64,000 nucleotides of DNA from Gimesia algae (GCF_007746795.1 NZ_CP036343.1:7073029-7137028); one strand, 5' to 3'. Counted from the first letter of the stretch, positions 20,191-29,885 are shown. A program made the numbers and translations. The notes: generated from the letters alone by a model not told the origin.

Positions 20191-21285
20191 ATGACAACTG
20201 ACACGGCTTTCACATTCGGCTGGGAAACGACGGCTCACTTTGAGTGCCGTCTGCAAGAGATGATTAATCAAGGAAGCCTGACTTTGATGCTTTCGATAGG
20301 TTACCGAACCGGTTTATTCGAAGTGCTGGGAACACTGGACGCGGCGAGCTGTGAAGAAATTGCAGAGCGTGCCGGCCTGAAACCACAGTATGTCAAGGAC
20401 TGGCTGGAAGTAATGACGACAGGCGGGATTCTGGAGCATGATTCGCTCTTCCAGACTTACCGTCTGCCTGCTGAGCAAGCTGCGTTGTTGCTGCAACGTG
20501 GAAGAACGCATTCTTACGCAACCAGTGTGCAATGGGTGTCCCTGTCTGGCAAGCTTGAGGATGAGATTGTGACCTGCTTCCGCGAAGGAGGTCCGCTGCC
20601 TTCGGACCTGTTTACTCAACTGCAGTCACAGCTTGCGGAAGATAATTCCGTTTCGATCATGAACGGTCTGTTTCAACATGTATTGCCCCTTGTTCCCAGT
20701 CTGATCATGCAGTTGTGTGAAGGCCGTGATGTATTGGACCTGGGTTGTGGATGTGGTAATACGCTGATCGAACTGGCCCGCATGTTTCCTGCCAGTCGTT
20801 TTTCAGGCTATGACAGTTCTTCGACTCTGATTGAGAAAGCCCGACGAACTGCAGAGGAAGAGCAGATTGAGAATGTAACTTTTATTCAGCGCGAACTGTC
20901 AGAAATTCACGCGATTGATGCCTTTGATCTGGTTACGGCTTTTGATGTACTGCAGGATCAGGCTCAGCCGTTTCGTATTCTGGACCAGGTCTTGACCGCC
21001 TTGCGACCGGAAGGACTTTTTCTGATGCAGGATCTGGCGCGCTCTCGAAGCAGAGAGATCAACCTGCAGAATCCGCTGTCTACTCTGATGTTCTCCCTGT
21101 CCTGTCTGCGGAGCATGGTAAACGCAGAGCAGGATCAGACTGCCGATGGTTCCCGCTGGTGTCAGGAAATCGCGTTGCAGACATTACAGGAGGCAGGCTT
21201 CACTTCGATCGACGTTCATACGCTGCCCCATGATCTGGTCAATGACTATTATGTCGCCAGAAAACCACCGAGGCCTGTCGCCTGA
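20191..21285 (+). CDS. SAM-dependent methyltransferase with N-terminal winged-helix domain
   Basis: The 364-aa protein has an N-terminal dimerisation/winged-helix-like domain (about residues 25-105: GYRTGLFEVLGTLDAASCEEIAERAGLKPQYVKDWLEVMTTGGIL). A class I methyltransferase fold follows with motif I DVLDLGCGCGNTLIELA, SGYDSS as the acidic ribose-binding residue, and FDLVTAFDVLQD as motif IV. The layout matches the mycobacterial Rv2258c-like group of small-molecule methyltransferases. The ATG at 20191 has GGAAAGGG upstream. The substrate is unknown. Confidence 0.87.
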   Translation: MTTDTAFTFGWETTAHFECRLQEMINQGSLTLMLSIGYRTGLFEVLGTLDAASCEEIAERAGLKPQYVKDWLEVMTTGGILEHDSLFQTYRLPAEQAALLLQRGRTHSYATSVQWVSLSGKLEDEIVTCFREGGPLPSDLFTQLQSQLAEDNSVSIMNGLFQHVLPLVPSLIMQLCEGRDVLDLGCGCGNTLIELARMFPASRFSGYDSSSTLIEKARRTAEEEQIENVTFIQRELSEIHAIDAFDLVTAFDVLQDQAQPFRILDQVLTALRPEGLFLMQDLARSRSREINLQNPLSTLMFSLSCLRSMVNAEQDQTADGSRWCQEIALQTLQEAGFTSIDVHTLPHDLVNDYYVARKPPRPVA

Positions 21286-21296
21286 AATTGTCCCGT

Positions 21297-21689
21297 TTAC
21301 TTCCGGAACAGTCGTTCTTCCAGCAGTTCATAATAGCGGGCATCGGCTCCCGCCTGACTGGTACAGGCATGCAGGATTGCGGGATCAATGAAGACCATGG
21401 CTGGCTGTTCCTGACAGTGCGTGGTAGAGGCTCTCAGCAGGTAGTTGATATCAGCACGGTTCAGGCGATGCGTTTTACACAAATCGTAAAATAGTCCCTG
21501 GGGGGTATCCGTATTTGCTTTGCGCTGCAGCTGCAGGTTTTCCCAGAGATACAAGACGAGCCAGACCACGCCAATCACGATGGTCCCCGAAATCAGCAGC
21601 CAGTTTTCCTGCAGCAGACTCCGATTGCGAAACGCCCGGGAAACTTCGTCGGTATGTCCTGCCAGCAGGAACCAGAAATCGATGTTCAT
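21297..21689 (-). CDS. small single-span membrane protein co-encoded with the HEAT-repeat gene
   Basis: The 130-aa protein has one membrane segment (NWLLISGTIVIGVVWLVLYLW) and a helical cytosolic tail, TPQGLFYDLCKTHRLNRADINYLLRASTTH, ending in LEERLFRK. The Leu/Arg-rich tail with THRLNRADINYLL resembles tails found in planctomycete proteins next to signalling genes, but I do not recognise the family. Its ATG overlaps the stop of the HEAT gene (21686-21689), so translation is probably coupled and the proteins may bind. Confidence 0.65.
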   Translation of the reverse strand: MNIDFWFLLAGHTDEVSRAFRNRSLLQENWLLISGTIVIGVVWLVLYLWENLQLQRKANTDTPQGLFYDLCKTHRLNRADINYLLRASTTHCQEQPAMVFIDPAILHACTSQAGADARYYELLEERLFRK

Positions 21690-23323
21690 GTTTCGCTTGT
21701 CCCTTCCACCTGATTCAGATCGGGTTGTTCCTGCGTCAGCGGTCTCTGCAGTGCTTTAACGACGATTTCCCGGATGCGCGAATTTTCATCATTCACCAGT
21801 GTTGCCAATGACTGTCGCGCGGCGGAATTCGAGATGGTGGCTAGAATTTCCGCACTGGTTCTGCGAACCAGATCATCGGAATCTTCCAGCAGCGCCGCCA
21901 GTGCGGGTACTACCTGATCATGTAATTTCAAAGCATGGGCACAACGGGCCGCCTTGATACGCCGTTTCCGCAGTGGGTGTGACATGGCGCGGCTCAAATC
22001 GACGATGCACCGCGGATTCAGTTTCTGCAGCAGCTTTCCCACCGAGGGACAGACCTGAGAATTGAATTCTTCAAAATGTTCGAGGACATACTCGACGTCA
22101 AAACTGGCCAGTTCCTGCCGCGCTGCTTCACGGACTTCTTCTACCGGACTGTCAATTTTATTAATCAGCAGATTCATGGCATCCGGGACATGCTGCGACC
22201 GGAGCTGGCAGGTAGCCCAGGCCTGCTGAATGGGATCTTCCGAATCCAGACTTTCCAGGACCATTTCCGTGACTTCGGCGGTATCCAGGTTCCGCAGCAT
22301 ATCGATGGCGGCTTCTTTTGCGGCAGGCGTCCCATGCTGTAGCATCCATTTTTGGGCCTGTTTTTTGCTGGCGATATCGAGGTTGAGCAGGCTGATCAAT
22401 CGAATCAAAGCGACCTGCAGAACCTGGGGTATGCGACTGAAATCCTGGCGATCGGCACGGAGCCAGATCACCTGATCAATCTGCCTGAAATTCGAGTGCT
22501 GCAAGTCGGTCGTTTTTTCCGGCAGCCAGCGCAACAGATGGGCGATGAATTCGGGGTCGTCGCGCGTTGAGATCGCTTCCAGCGCTTTCGCATTCGGATA
22601 ATTCACTTCCGTAAAGTCACAAATGAGCTGCATGACGCCGATGTGTTTACTTTGTTTCAGTACCTGTTCCACCAGTCGCCGGATATCTTCGTGCGAGTTC
22701 CAGAGTACCTTTCTGATGGCAGGATCTTCGACATTGCCCAGAATCAGCAGGCTTTCCATGATTTCTTCAGGACGATCGAATTCCTGCAGATGTTCGGTTG
22801 CTGCGACGAGTGCGTTGAGATTGTCACGCCTGATCTCTTTTGCATTTTTCAGGAACGCACGGGAGTAGACGGAATCGACCGAGGGATTCAGAAAGTATTC
22901 GTAGAGCCTGCCTACCAGGTAACGGAGGGTTTGTGATGTCAGATCCGGCTGATGATTAACCAGCCGTTTATTTTCAAACAAAGAGATGATTGAGGAGATC
23001 TGTTTAAAATCACTGGTAAGACGGACAAATTCCAGACCGCAGTACTGCAGTTCGCGATTGCCGTGCAGCAGGCATTGCCGAATGGCAGCATCGAGTGCAT
23101 TCGAATGAGTCTCCAGCAGTTTACGGATACCGGCAGTATGGGTGGGGTACCGCCGAATCACTTCGACCAGTCCGCGTGAACTCTGCTGCTGCAGTAAAGC
23201 GAAGACGGCCTGCTCGCGAATTTCCGGATTTTCGACGTCGAGAGCCAGAATCAATGCGTTTACTGCATGAGAATTTCGGCTCTGCGCAAGAACGTCAAAA
23301 GTTTTAGAGATTGATGAAGCCAT
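21686..23323 (-). CDS. HEAT-repeat protein
   Basis: A 545-aa all-helical protein with no signal peptide. HEAT/PBS-lyase-like repeats run through most of its length: NALILALDVENPEIREQAVFALL near residue 20, AIDMLRNLDTAEVTEMVLESLDSEDPIQQAWATCQL near 345, and PALAALLEDSDDLVRRTSAEILATISNSAARQSLATLVNDENSRIREIVVKAL at the end. Such repeats make a solenoid for protein binding. It overlaps the next gene by four bases, a small membrane protein that may anchor it. No enzymatic motif is visible. Confidence 0.82.
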   Translation of the reverse strand: MASSISKTFDVLAQSRNSHAVNALILALDVENPEIREQAVFALLQQQSSRGLVEVIRRYPTHTAGIRKLLETHSNALDAAIRQCLLHGNRELQYCGLEFVRLTSDFKQISSIISLFENKRLVNHQPDLTSQTLRYLVGRLYEYFLNPSVDSVYSRAFLKNAKEIRRDNLNALVAATEHLQEFDRPEEIMESLLILGNVEDPAIRKVLWNSHEDIRRLVEQVLKQSKHIGVMQLICDFTEVNYPNAKALEAISTRDDPEFIAHLLRWLPEKTTDLQHSNFRQIDQVIWLRADRQDFSRIPQVLQVALIRLISLLNLDIASKKQAQKWMLQHGTPAAKEAAIDMLRNLDTAEVTEMVLESLDSEDPIQQAWATCQLRSQHVPDAMNLLINKIDSPVEEVREAARQELASFDVEYVLEHFEEFNSQVCPSVGKLLQKLNPRCIVDLSRAMSHPLRKRRIKAARCAHALKLHDQVVPALAALLEDSDDLVRRTSAEILATISNSAARQSLATLVNDENSRIREIVVKALQRPLTQEQPDLNQVEGTSET

Positions 23324-23571
23324 GCCGACATGAGATCGTATAAAGAGTGCCTGGATCTACAAAAGCAGAAACAATCATATTCCTCGGGTGATGACTGCCA
23401 CATCATTCTCCCGACATGACTGAAAATCCTCTGCTATTGCCCGCTATCTCTATATCGTATGCAGGTACAGTAGAACTCAAGTTTCCCTGCTCTAACGCGA
23501 CTATCCGGAATAATCGCTACAATCCAGTGAGAATACATTAAACCGTGCCTGTCGGGTTGTAGCGATGCTGT

Positions 23572-24408
23572 TCAGCCAGCCTGGATGAGGTCCGTCAGAA
23601 ACGCGTACGACTCACGGACGACATCTGGAGCCATGTGACTGTGACGGCTCAATTCGACGTGCAGGCCGCCGGGATATTCTATCTGTCGCAGCCCTTGAAT
23701 GACATCCGGAAAATCGATGTCGCCTGCGCCGAACCTCAGATGATCGTGTTCTCCCTGGACCATGTCTTCAATATGGATATTGAAGATCCGATCTTTCCAG
23801 GGCGCCAGAGACTGGCTGATCGGCAGCTCTCCCATACACTGCAGATGTCCGATATCAACGGTCAGGCCGAAACTGGGATGACTGACGCGTTCATTCAACT
23901 CTGCGAAGTCCTGCAGCGTTTCAATCAGCATGCCCGGTTCCGGCTCAAACGCCAGCCGGACTTCTTTCTCAGCGGCATACGCGATGAGTTCGCGGCAGCC
24001 TGCTGCCAGTCGGTCCAAAGCGGCTTCACGAGGCAGGTCTTCTTTCAGCTGACCCGCCCAGAAAGAAACCGCATCGGATTTGAGAAAAGCAGCCAGGTCA
24101 ACGCAGCGCTTCAGAAAATCGACACGTCGGACGCGGGCCTTTGGATCGGCGGTCAATAAGGTTGGCTCATGTTTCTCTCGCGGATCCAGCAGGAACCGGG
24201 CACCAGTTTCGATGACCGAAGATAGCTGAAACTTCTGGAGCAGCGACTGCATTTCCTGCAGCCGGCAATCCAGATCGGCAGCGTAAGGATTCAGACAGTA
24301 ATGATCGATGGTCAGCGCCACCGACTGATAACCGGTCTCTGCCAGTAGACGGATGGCGTCATCCCAGCGATGAAAGGCCAGACCATTCGTGTTGTATCCC
24401 GGTTTCAC
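23572..24408 (-). CDS. sugar phosphate isomerase/epimerase-like TIM-barrel protein
   Basis: The 278-aa protein of the xylose-isomerase-like AP2EC superfamily shows the barrel pattern: MKPGYNTNGLAFHRWDDAIRLLAETGYQSVALTID, LAFEPEPGMLIETLQDFAEL, FGLTVDIGHLQCMGELP, and the metal-site segments FNIHIEDMVQGEHDHLRFGAGDIDF and GGLHVELSR. The conserved Glu, Asp, His and Glu residues expected to bind a divalent metal are present. The family covers inositol and sugar catabolism, and the substrate cannot be told. The start is a GTG with only a weak upstream purine run. It is separated from DUF1080 by a dispersed repeat and a terminator. Confidence 0.85.
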   Translation of the reverse strand: MKPGYNTNGLAFHRWDDAIRLLAETGYQSVALTIDHYCLNPYAADLDCRLQEMQSLLQKFQLSSVIETGARFLLDPREKHEPTLLTADPKARVRRVDFLKRCVDLAAFLKSDAVSFWAGQLKEDLPREAALDRLAAGCRELIAYAAEKEVRLAFEPEPGMLIETLQDFAELNERVSHPSFGLTVDIGHLQCMGELPISQSLAPWKDRIFNIHIEDMVQGEHDHLRFGAGDIDFPDVIQGLRQIEYPGGLHVELSRHSHMAPDVVRESYAFLTDLIQAG

Positions 24409-24437
24409 AATTCGATTTCTTTATGCTGTAACAAGAA

Positions 24438-24524
24438 CGCATCACGTTTCACCATAGCGTCTCCCAGCCTATTATGCGCAACCTAAATGGCCTTGGAGAA
24501 GCTACAGTAAAACGAGACACAGTC
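24438..24524 (+). repeat. dispersed intergenic repeat, copy 2
   Basis: Same family as 11557-11636: CATCACGTTTCACCATAGCG, AAATGGCCTTGGAGAAGC and TACAGTAAAACGAGACACAG align in order. It lies upstream of the isomerase start codon and downstream of the DUF1080 terminator. Confidence 0.75.
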
Positions 24525-24533
24525 AAAGAGAAG

Positions 24534-24563
24534 AAAAAAGCCCTCGATCTTCAAGATGAGGGC
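24534..24563 (-). terminator. intrinsic terminator of the DUF1080 gene
   Basis: On the minus strand GCCCTC (24558-24563) pairs with GAGGGC (24540-24545), extended by inner ATCTTGAAGAT pairing, and is followed by a T6 run. It begins 27 bp after the DUF1080 stop. Confidence 0.85.
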
Positions 24564-24589
24564 TCAAAGTTCCATCTGTGCCACCAGGC

Positions 24590-25249
24590 TCAGTCAGCCA
24601 GTGGTTTGACACGGATATTTTTGTAATACACGACGCTTTTGGGATCATGGGCCTGCAGTGCAAAGCTCCCTTTTTCACCCAGTGAAGGAGAGCCGGTCGC
24701 ACCTTCCGGCTCGGTGTAATCGACGACCGTTTGATCATTGATTTTAACAATGACATGACGACCGTTGACGATAATATGCTGAGTCCACCATTCGTTATCT
24801 TTGGCGGGTGTTTTAAACAGTTTGACCCGGTTATAGAGACTGCCGGTTTTGACAGGATCTTTGTGACTCACGTTGACCTGTGATTCATATCCCTGTGTCG
24901 GCCAGCCTTCTTCCTGGAATTTAGTGTGGAAGAAAATACCCGAGTTGCTGCCCGGAGTCGTTTTCACATCTGCTTTGAACTCAAAGTTTTTGTACTCTTT
25001 GTTGGTGAAGAGATGCGAGCGTTTCCCCGTGACTTCGATCACGCCATCTTTCACTTCAAAGGGTCCCCCTTCGGCGACAGTCCAGCCAGTGAGATCTTTA
25101 CCGTTAAACAACTCGACCCAGCCCTCTTCAGTTTCAGCGGTCTTCTCACCTGAGTAGGCACTGCTGTTTCCAATCAGGGACGAGACGAGCAGCGCCGCCA
25201 TCAGTCCGGTACATACATTAAAACAGTTGCTAGCGCGGTATTGGTTCAT
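24590..25249 (-). CDS. DUF1080 (3-keto-disaccharide hydrolase domain) secreted protein
   Basis: The 219-aa exported protein has a signal peptide (about residues 8-32, ending NSSAYS). One DUF1080 beta-sandwich follows: WVELFNGKDLTGWTVAEGGPFEVKDGVIEVTG, then NFEFKADVKTTPGSNSGIFFHTKF, GYESQVNVSH, and HIIVNGRHVIVKINDQTVVDYTEP. The domain is a concanavalin-like carbohydrate-active fold; some members hydrolyse 3-keto-glycosides. It is widespread in planctomycetes. The ATG at 25249 lies 11 bases after AGGAG; the upstream GTG at 25261 abuts that element and is less likely. Confidence 0.9.
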   Translation of the reverse strand: MNQYRASNCFNVCTGLMAALLVSSLIGNSSAYSGEKTAETEEGWVELFNGKDLTGWTVAEGGPFEVKDGVIEVTGKRSHLFTNKEYKNFEFKADVKTTPGSNSGIFFHTKFQEEGWPTQGYESQVNVSHKDPVKTGSLYNRVKLFKTPAKDNEWWTQHIIVNGRHVIVKINDQTVVDYTEPEGATGSPSLGEKGSFALQAHDPKSVVYYKNIRVKPLAD

Positions 25250-25384
25250 CGTGTAGATCACTCCTCGGTGTCATCAGTAATAATACGGTTTTTGTGTCGC
25301 CTTTGATTGAGCGTTGGCTGAGTTCACAGCAGCAATTCGGAATACCATATATGCTACGCGGCGACTGAACCGGTTAAAAGCAAA

Positions 25385-25422
25385 CAGGGCACTTCCCGGC
25401 ATATTTTCCGGAAAGTGCCCTG
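25385..25422 (-). terminator. intrinsic terminator after the first VWA gene
   Basis: CAGGGCACTT (25385-25394) pairs with AAGTGCCCTG (25413-25422), with an inner CCGG/CCGG extension around the loop ATATTTT. On the minus strand TTTGCTTTT follows. It is 36 bp beyond the stop of the gene at 25458. Confidence 0.8.
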
Positions 25423-25457
25423 TCTTGTATTAAGGACATTAAGTAATTCGCCGTGGT

Positions 25458-27353
25458 TTACAGCTTGGGAATTTTGATATCTTTTCCGACTTTGTCGTAT
25501 CGCGGATCACGAAATCCTTCTTTGAAATACATTCCAAACCCCTGTCCTAGCTCATACTGAGCCCGTTGTGCCCAGGGGGTTCCCGCGTGCTCTTTCATTA
25601 CAAGTTTGTACTGTGCTTCCGCCTTCTTCAACTGCTTATCCAGCTCTTCGGTGCTGACCTTTGTCAGCTTGACCTGCTCTGGATCGGGAGGCAGCATTTT
25701 TTTACGTCGATAGACATTCCAGACATTACTTTTTTTCTCTTTAAGTTCCGGCATATTTTTCGCGTGCTGATCCATGGCCAGACAGTACTGAAACAGACGT
25801 ACGCGATAGGCCAGACATTGTGCCAGCGCCAGGTCGTAGGCGGCACGCCAGCGGGATGATTTTTCCTGCGCCCGTAGCGGCTCAACGGATTCCAGAATAC
25901 CGACGGCGAGCTGCAGCAGCCCCATGGCGCGGATCGCCTTGGGAACTTCTTTACTGCCGACTTCATAAAACTCTTTCTGCTTGATTGGATAATAGAGCTC
26001 TCTGATGTTTAATTGTTTATCCAGATGTGGATTGAGTGTGGCAATCACCTTCCAGATGGAAGTACGAAACTTACTGGCGCTGCGTTCTGCATCGTAATCA
26101 CGACGAGCCAGCAGGAGCGGTTGATACTCTTTCATATCCTGGAAACGGAATTGCCGATCAGCGGTACTGCCGGCGCCTCCCAGTTCCCCTTCTTTTCCGG
26201 GCAGGACGAAGAAGATCCCCCCGGTTTCACGGGCGATACGCACCTGTTCGTAAGGTCCGAAGCCCGCAGAGAATGCGTCCCAGCGACCATGCAGACCATC
26301 GTACTGCAATGCTTCAGGAAACGCGGTTTCCGGACCACGATTGATCCGAATCCAGTGTCTTAGATTATAGACCGGATCTCTCCAGATCTGGCGGGCATAA
26401 GGATAGCCGAAGACCGATTCCCGCCCGAGGATGTAAATGGGCGTTTTGAGGCGTTTGGCACGGGTAATGACGTCTTCCACCTTGCTGCCATCATCGCCTG
26501 ATTCATCGGTGACCAGGACGAGACAGAGCCGACGATCGGTTTTCCGGGCCATAAGGGCGTACTTATCGAGTGTGGCGGAAACGGTCTCACACATGTTTTC
26601 CAGACCGGTTTCATCGGTCGGAATTTTGTTAATTGCGTCCTGAACTTCTTTCAGGTCGGTCGTGGGTTTGGGCGTGTGGACATGGACTGTGGCGCCATAA
26701 CTCAGAATGGATGTCAGCAGTGTCTGATCCCGATCACGGGTTTTTGATTCCTGTTTGGCAGCGATCCCCAGTTCGCCGTAAATTTTATTGAAGTTATCTC
26801 GGATTTCTTTCTGGTCGTCTTTCATACTGCCCGACTCATCGAACAGCCAGACAACCATAATTTTTTCTTCCCGCATGATGCGGATCAGTTCTTTGGAAAT
26901 CCGGCTCATGGCTGACCCGTAGCCTGCTACGACAGCCCCCACTTCACCGGTGACTTCACCCACTCCCAGGTCCTGGCCGAGGATGTCATCGCCGGGCGCT
27001 GTGATCTCGCCCGCGTTGATTTTGATTTCAGGTTCTTTCAGGCTTTCTGATGTCTCGATCTTCTGTGAAGAAACGGCAGGCGCTGTGGAAGCCCCGACGT
27101 TAGTGGAAACCATCCCGCCAGACGTCACACTCAGGTTCTCGGAAACTTCCAGATTGGTTTCCAGCACCTGTTCGAACTCAGCGTGATCACGTTCCTCGTC
27201 GAAGATCGTTTCGATCGCCACTTCCGGCTGACTGTCTGTCAGTTGATGGTGTATCAACCCCATCCCCAGCAGAATCACCGCGTGTACAATTAAAGAGGTG
27301 AAGAAAGCGGAATAATCTCGCGCCTGAGCCATCTGTAATAACCCCCCGGTCAT
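25458..27353 (-). CDS. membrane-anchored von Willebrand factor type A protein (VWA-1)
   Basis: The 631-aa protein has an N-terminal membrane segment (FFTSLIVHAVILLGMGLIHHQ), a ~120-residue linker rich in Glu, Ser and Val, a VWA domain from about 160 to 390, and a helical C-terminal part. The metal-binding MIDAS motif is complete: DESGS at 172-176, then LLTSILSYGATV and LVTDESGDDGS. The C-terminal part has ALAQCLAYRVRLFQY and ends with a tail containing LKKAEAQYKLVMKEHAGTPWAQRAQYELG, a short TPR-like pattern. Met8 is an alternative start behind a G-rich element. It shares its plan with the gene at 27531-29453, and both probably act as envelope binding proteins. Confidence 0.85.
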   Translation of the reverse strand: MTGGLLQMAQARDYSAFFTSLIVHAVILLGMGLIHHQLTDSQPEVAIETIFDEERDHAEFEQVLETNLEVSENLSVTSGGMVSTNVGASTAPAVSSQKIETSESLKEPEIKINAGEITAPGDDILGQDLGVGEVTGEVGAVVAGYGSAMSRISKELIRIMREEKIMVVWLFDESGSMKDDQKEIRDNFNKIYGELGIAAKQESKTRDRDQTLLTSILSYGATVHVHTPKPTTDLKEVQDAINKIPTDETGLENMCETVSATLDKYALMARKTDRRLCLVLVTDESGDDGSKVEDVITRAKRLKTPIYILGRESVFGYPYARQIWRDPVYNLRHWIRINRGPETAFPEALQYDGLHGRWDAFSAGFGPYEQVRIARETGGIFFVLPGKEGELGGAGSTADRQFRFQDMKEYQPLLLARRDYDAERSASKFRTSIWKVIATLNPHLDKQLNIRELYYPIKQKEFYEVGSKEVPKAIRAMGLLQLAVGILESVEPLRAQEKSSRWRAAYDLALAQCLAYRVRLFQYCLAMDQHAKNMPELKEKKSNVWNVYRRKKMLPPDPEQVKLTKVSTEELDKQLKKAEAQYKLVMKEHAGTPWAQRAQYELGQGFGMYFKEGFRDPRYDKVGKDIKIPKL

Positions 27354-27530
27354 TTTTATAGCAAACTGCTATTGAAAACGAGTGCCTGTTTTGTCTCAAC
27401 AAATATTGAAAAGTTGCTGATCCGGTTTCGAAAAATGATATGAATATAAAATACCGGTCTGCGCTGAATATTCCTGTCAGACCAGTCGCTAAACTGATTG
27501 TATTATTAGAGATCGTGGTATTCAACAAGG

Positions 27531-29453
27531 TCAGATTTTGAGTGGCTGGTTCCCATTGACGCCCCGTTTCTTCAACGCCTCTTTTCTCTTACGTTGTTCT
27601 TCTTCGAAACGTGGGTTTGGTTTGCGAACGCGATTTCCCTGGGGATCCAGGTTCAGCTTCATTTCCTGCCATGACCAGCCCAAAGGTTTGTCCAGCTCTT
27701 TGGCCGCCAGATAGGCCCAGGGAGTGCCAGGATGTTCGTCGATCAGGCCGTTCAAAATCTCCTGAGCCTGTTTGCCCAGTTTTCGCACGGTGGGACTGGA
27801 CCGCACATCTTCTGCGGGCACCAGTCGCCAGGCGTTATTCTCTTTTTTCTCAAATGTTTTCGGGCTGCTCTTCATATCTGCCAATATGGTATTGTATCCA
27901 AAAGCCCGCACGCGTGCTGCCAGTACACGTCCCAGAGCCAGGTCGTAATTGGCCCGCCAGCGGGGTTCGCTGATCTTGGGACGATCTTTCAGCCCCTGTT
28001 CCAGAAGCACCTGCAGCTCATTGAGCCCGTAGTCGAGTTCGGAAACAGGTTTTTGTGCAACCGTGATCGCCTGTCGTAACGCATTATCGGTATTGGCCGG
28101 GAATTCCAGTGTGAGGGTCGGAATCCTCCGTTTTGAGTTGCGGGTGGCAGTCGCCGCCATGACCAGAGCCCGCTTTGCCATATTTTTATTGATACTATTC
28201 TCGTAATCACGAATGGAAATATAGTCGGGGTGATAGGCCCGCATGTCGGCTGGTTCAAATTTGGGTCCACTGGTTTCTTCAGTGATGAAATAGATCCCAT
28301 TGGTTTCTGCACACAGACGTGTCAACGCATAAGGACCATAGCCAGAAGAGATCTCCTTGATGTCATAGCTGCTCTGTCCCCAGAAAGGCAATTTAATACG
28401 TTCTGCCGCGACCGTTTCCGGTCCGGTTTCAGAAACAGCGGGAACAAAGACTCCTGGTTCGATTTCGAAATTGACAGTCACTTCACGCTGGCCGAAGGGG
28501 GCTGCATTTCCGACGACATAACATTTAATCCCTTCACGTTTAGTCGCTGAAATAGCATCTTCCAGATTGGTTTTGTCATCGGTGCCCGCTTCGTCCGTCA
28601 CCACAATCACCATCATGTTACGACGGCCCTGCTTTTTATAAGAGCGATAGCGTTTGGCGATCTGAGTGACGGCTGAAAACACATTTTCGTTACCGGTTGT
28701 ATCTTCTTTAATCGATCGGATCTGCGAGACAACTTCTTTGACGTCGCTGACCGGATCTTTCGTGATGAACTGGGTCGTGTCACCGAAGGCGGCGACCGCG
28801 GTTCTCAGTGAGCTATCGTCTTCCGCTGCATCCAGCAGCCCCAGTTGCTTGTAGACGTTTTCAAACCGGTCGGCGATCTCATTACGTCGCTTGCTGACGG
28901 AAGGAGAAACATCAAACAGCCAGACGACCAGCAGTTTCTTTTCCTTGGCAGCGGCTGCGATTTCGAGTGTCAGGCGGTCGATCGCGCCGGCGACTCCGCC
29001 ATCGGGTCGGTCGGTTTCCCCAGAGACTTCAACCGCAGCCATCAGTTCTTCTTTGGCGGGTTGAGTCATCAGGTCATCAATGATGGGCTCGGGGGCTTCT
29101 ATTTCCGTTTCGAGCTGTTCCTGCATCGCCTGCTGCTGTTCGACTGATGTCTGTGGCGCCGCAGCCATGGACTGGGTCATCAGTGCGGTATCACCCGCGG
29201 AGCCGACAACGTCCTGGATCGTGGGATCAAGTTTAAACGAATTATCATCAAGCTCTTCAATCGAAGAGATGATCGCGTTTTCAGAATCAAGCAGCGTGAT
29301 GCGCGTGAAGCTTGCCAGCATGAACAGGATGAGCAAGTGAACCCCCAGACTGATCAGCCAGGCGGGAACTTCCTTCAGGTTCAACCAGTTGTGAGGTTCA
29401 ACGTCTACAATTTCTTCGACATGAACTTCCCGGGTGGAATTGACAACACTCAC
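27531..29453 (-). CDS. membrane-anchored von Willebrand factor type A protein (VWA-2)
   Basis: The 640-aa paralogue of the previous gene starts at GTG 29453 behind AAAGGAG at a spacing of six. It has a membrane segment (VPAWLISLGVHLLILFMLASF), an acidic Gln/Glu linker, a VWA domain from about 170 with MIDAS DVSPS (181-185), DKTNLEDAISATK and MMVIVVTDEAGTDD, then a helical tail with LALGRVLAARVRAFGYNTILA and IDEHPGTPWAYLAAKELDKPLGWSW. The tail motif HPGTPWA also occurs in VWA-1 (HAGTPWA), so the C-terminal modules are homologous. The genes are 177 bp apart in one direction. The basic, positively charged C-terminus may be cytoplasmic or periplasmic. Confidence 0.85.
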   Translation of the reverse strand: MSVVNSTREVHVEEIVDVEPHNWLNLKEVPAWLISLGVHLLILFMLASFTRITLLDSENAIISSIEELDDNSFKLDPTIQDVVGSAGDTALMTQSMAAAPQTSVEQQQAMQEQLETEIEAPEPIIDDLMTQPAKEELMAAVEVSGETDRPDGGVAGAIDRLTLEIAAAAKEKKLLVVWLFDVSPSVSKRRNEIADRFENVYKQLGLLDAAEDDSSLRTAVAAFGDTTQFITKDPVSDVKEVVSQIRSIKEDTTGNENVFSAVTQIAKRYRSYKKQGRRNMMVIVVTDEAGTDDKTNLEDAISATKREGIKCYVVGNAAPFGQREVTVNFEIEPGVFVPAVSETGPETVAAERIKLPFWGQSSYDIKEISSGYGPYALTRLCAETNGIYFITEETSGPKFEPADMRAYHPDYISIRDYENSINKNMAKRALVMAATATRNSKRRIPTLTLEFPANTDNALRQAITVAQKPVSELDYGLNELQVLLEQGLKDRPKISEPRWRANYDLALGRVLAARVRAFGYNTILADMKSSPKTFEKKENNAWRLVPAEDVRSSPTVRKLGKQAQEILNGLIDEHPGTPWAYLAAKELDKPLGWSWQEMKLNLDPQGNRVRKPNPRFEEEQRKRKEALKKRGVNGNQPLKI

Positions 29454-29885
29454 GGCCTGCTCCTTTAGGATTAGACAAATACTTTAGCCTGTTCTCCATT
29501 TCACACAGAAACAGCGAACAGAATTCGTAGTGAACATGACGGGCTGATAAAACCCGCGCATTACATCAGACGACATTGATGATTATAAGAATTGTCGTCC
29601 GGAAATGGTTCCTCAAATCTACGATTTTACCCCTGAAATCAGACAAATACAATCATTGGCCGCTCAAGCTGACGTAATAAGTGTACCCTTGGACACATTT
29701 TTCTGACATACAGGGGAAAAAGACGCTACTTAATAACCGCAGAAAACGGCTCAACATTCGTCATTTTTTTACATTCTCTAATATTTCACAACGATTTACG
29801 AAGAACGATTACCAATACCAGGTGAAATCAATAAACTGACGTCGCAGAGACCCTGGTATGTTTTCTTCCTGCAGGTACCCAATTC
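29454..29885. other. gene-free interval between VWA-2 and the DUF456 gene
   Basis: This 430-bp divergent promoter region is AT-rich with no open frame worth calling. Promoters for both flanking genes must lie here, but no clear -35/-10 pair stands out. Confidence 0.5.
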
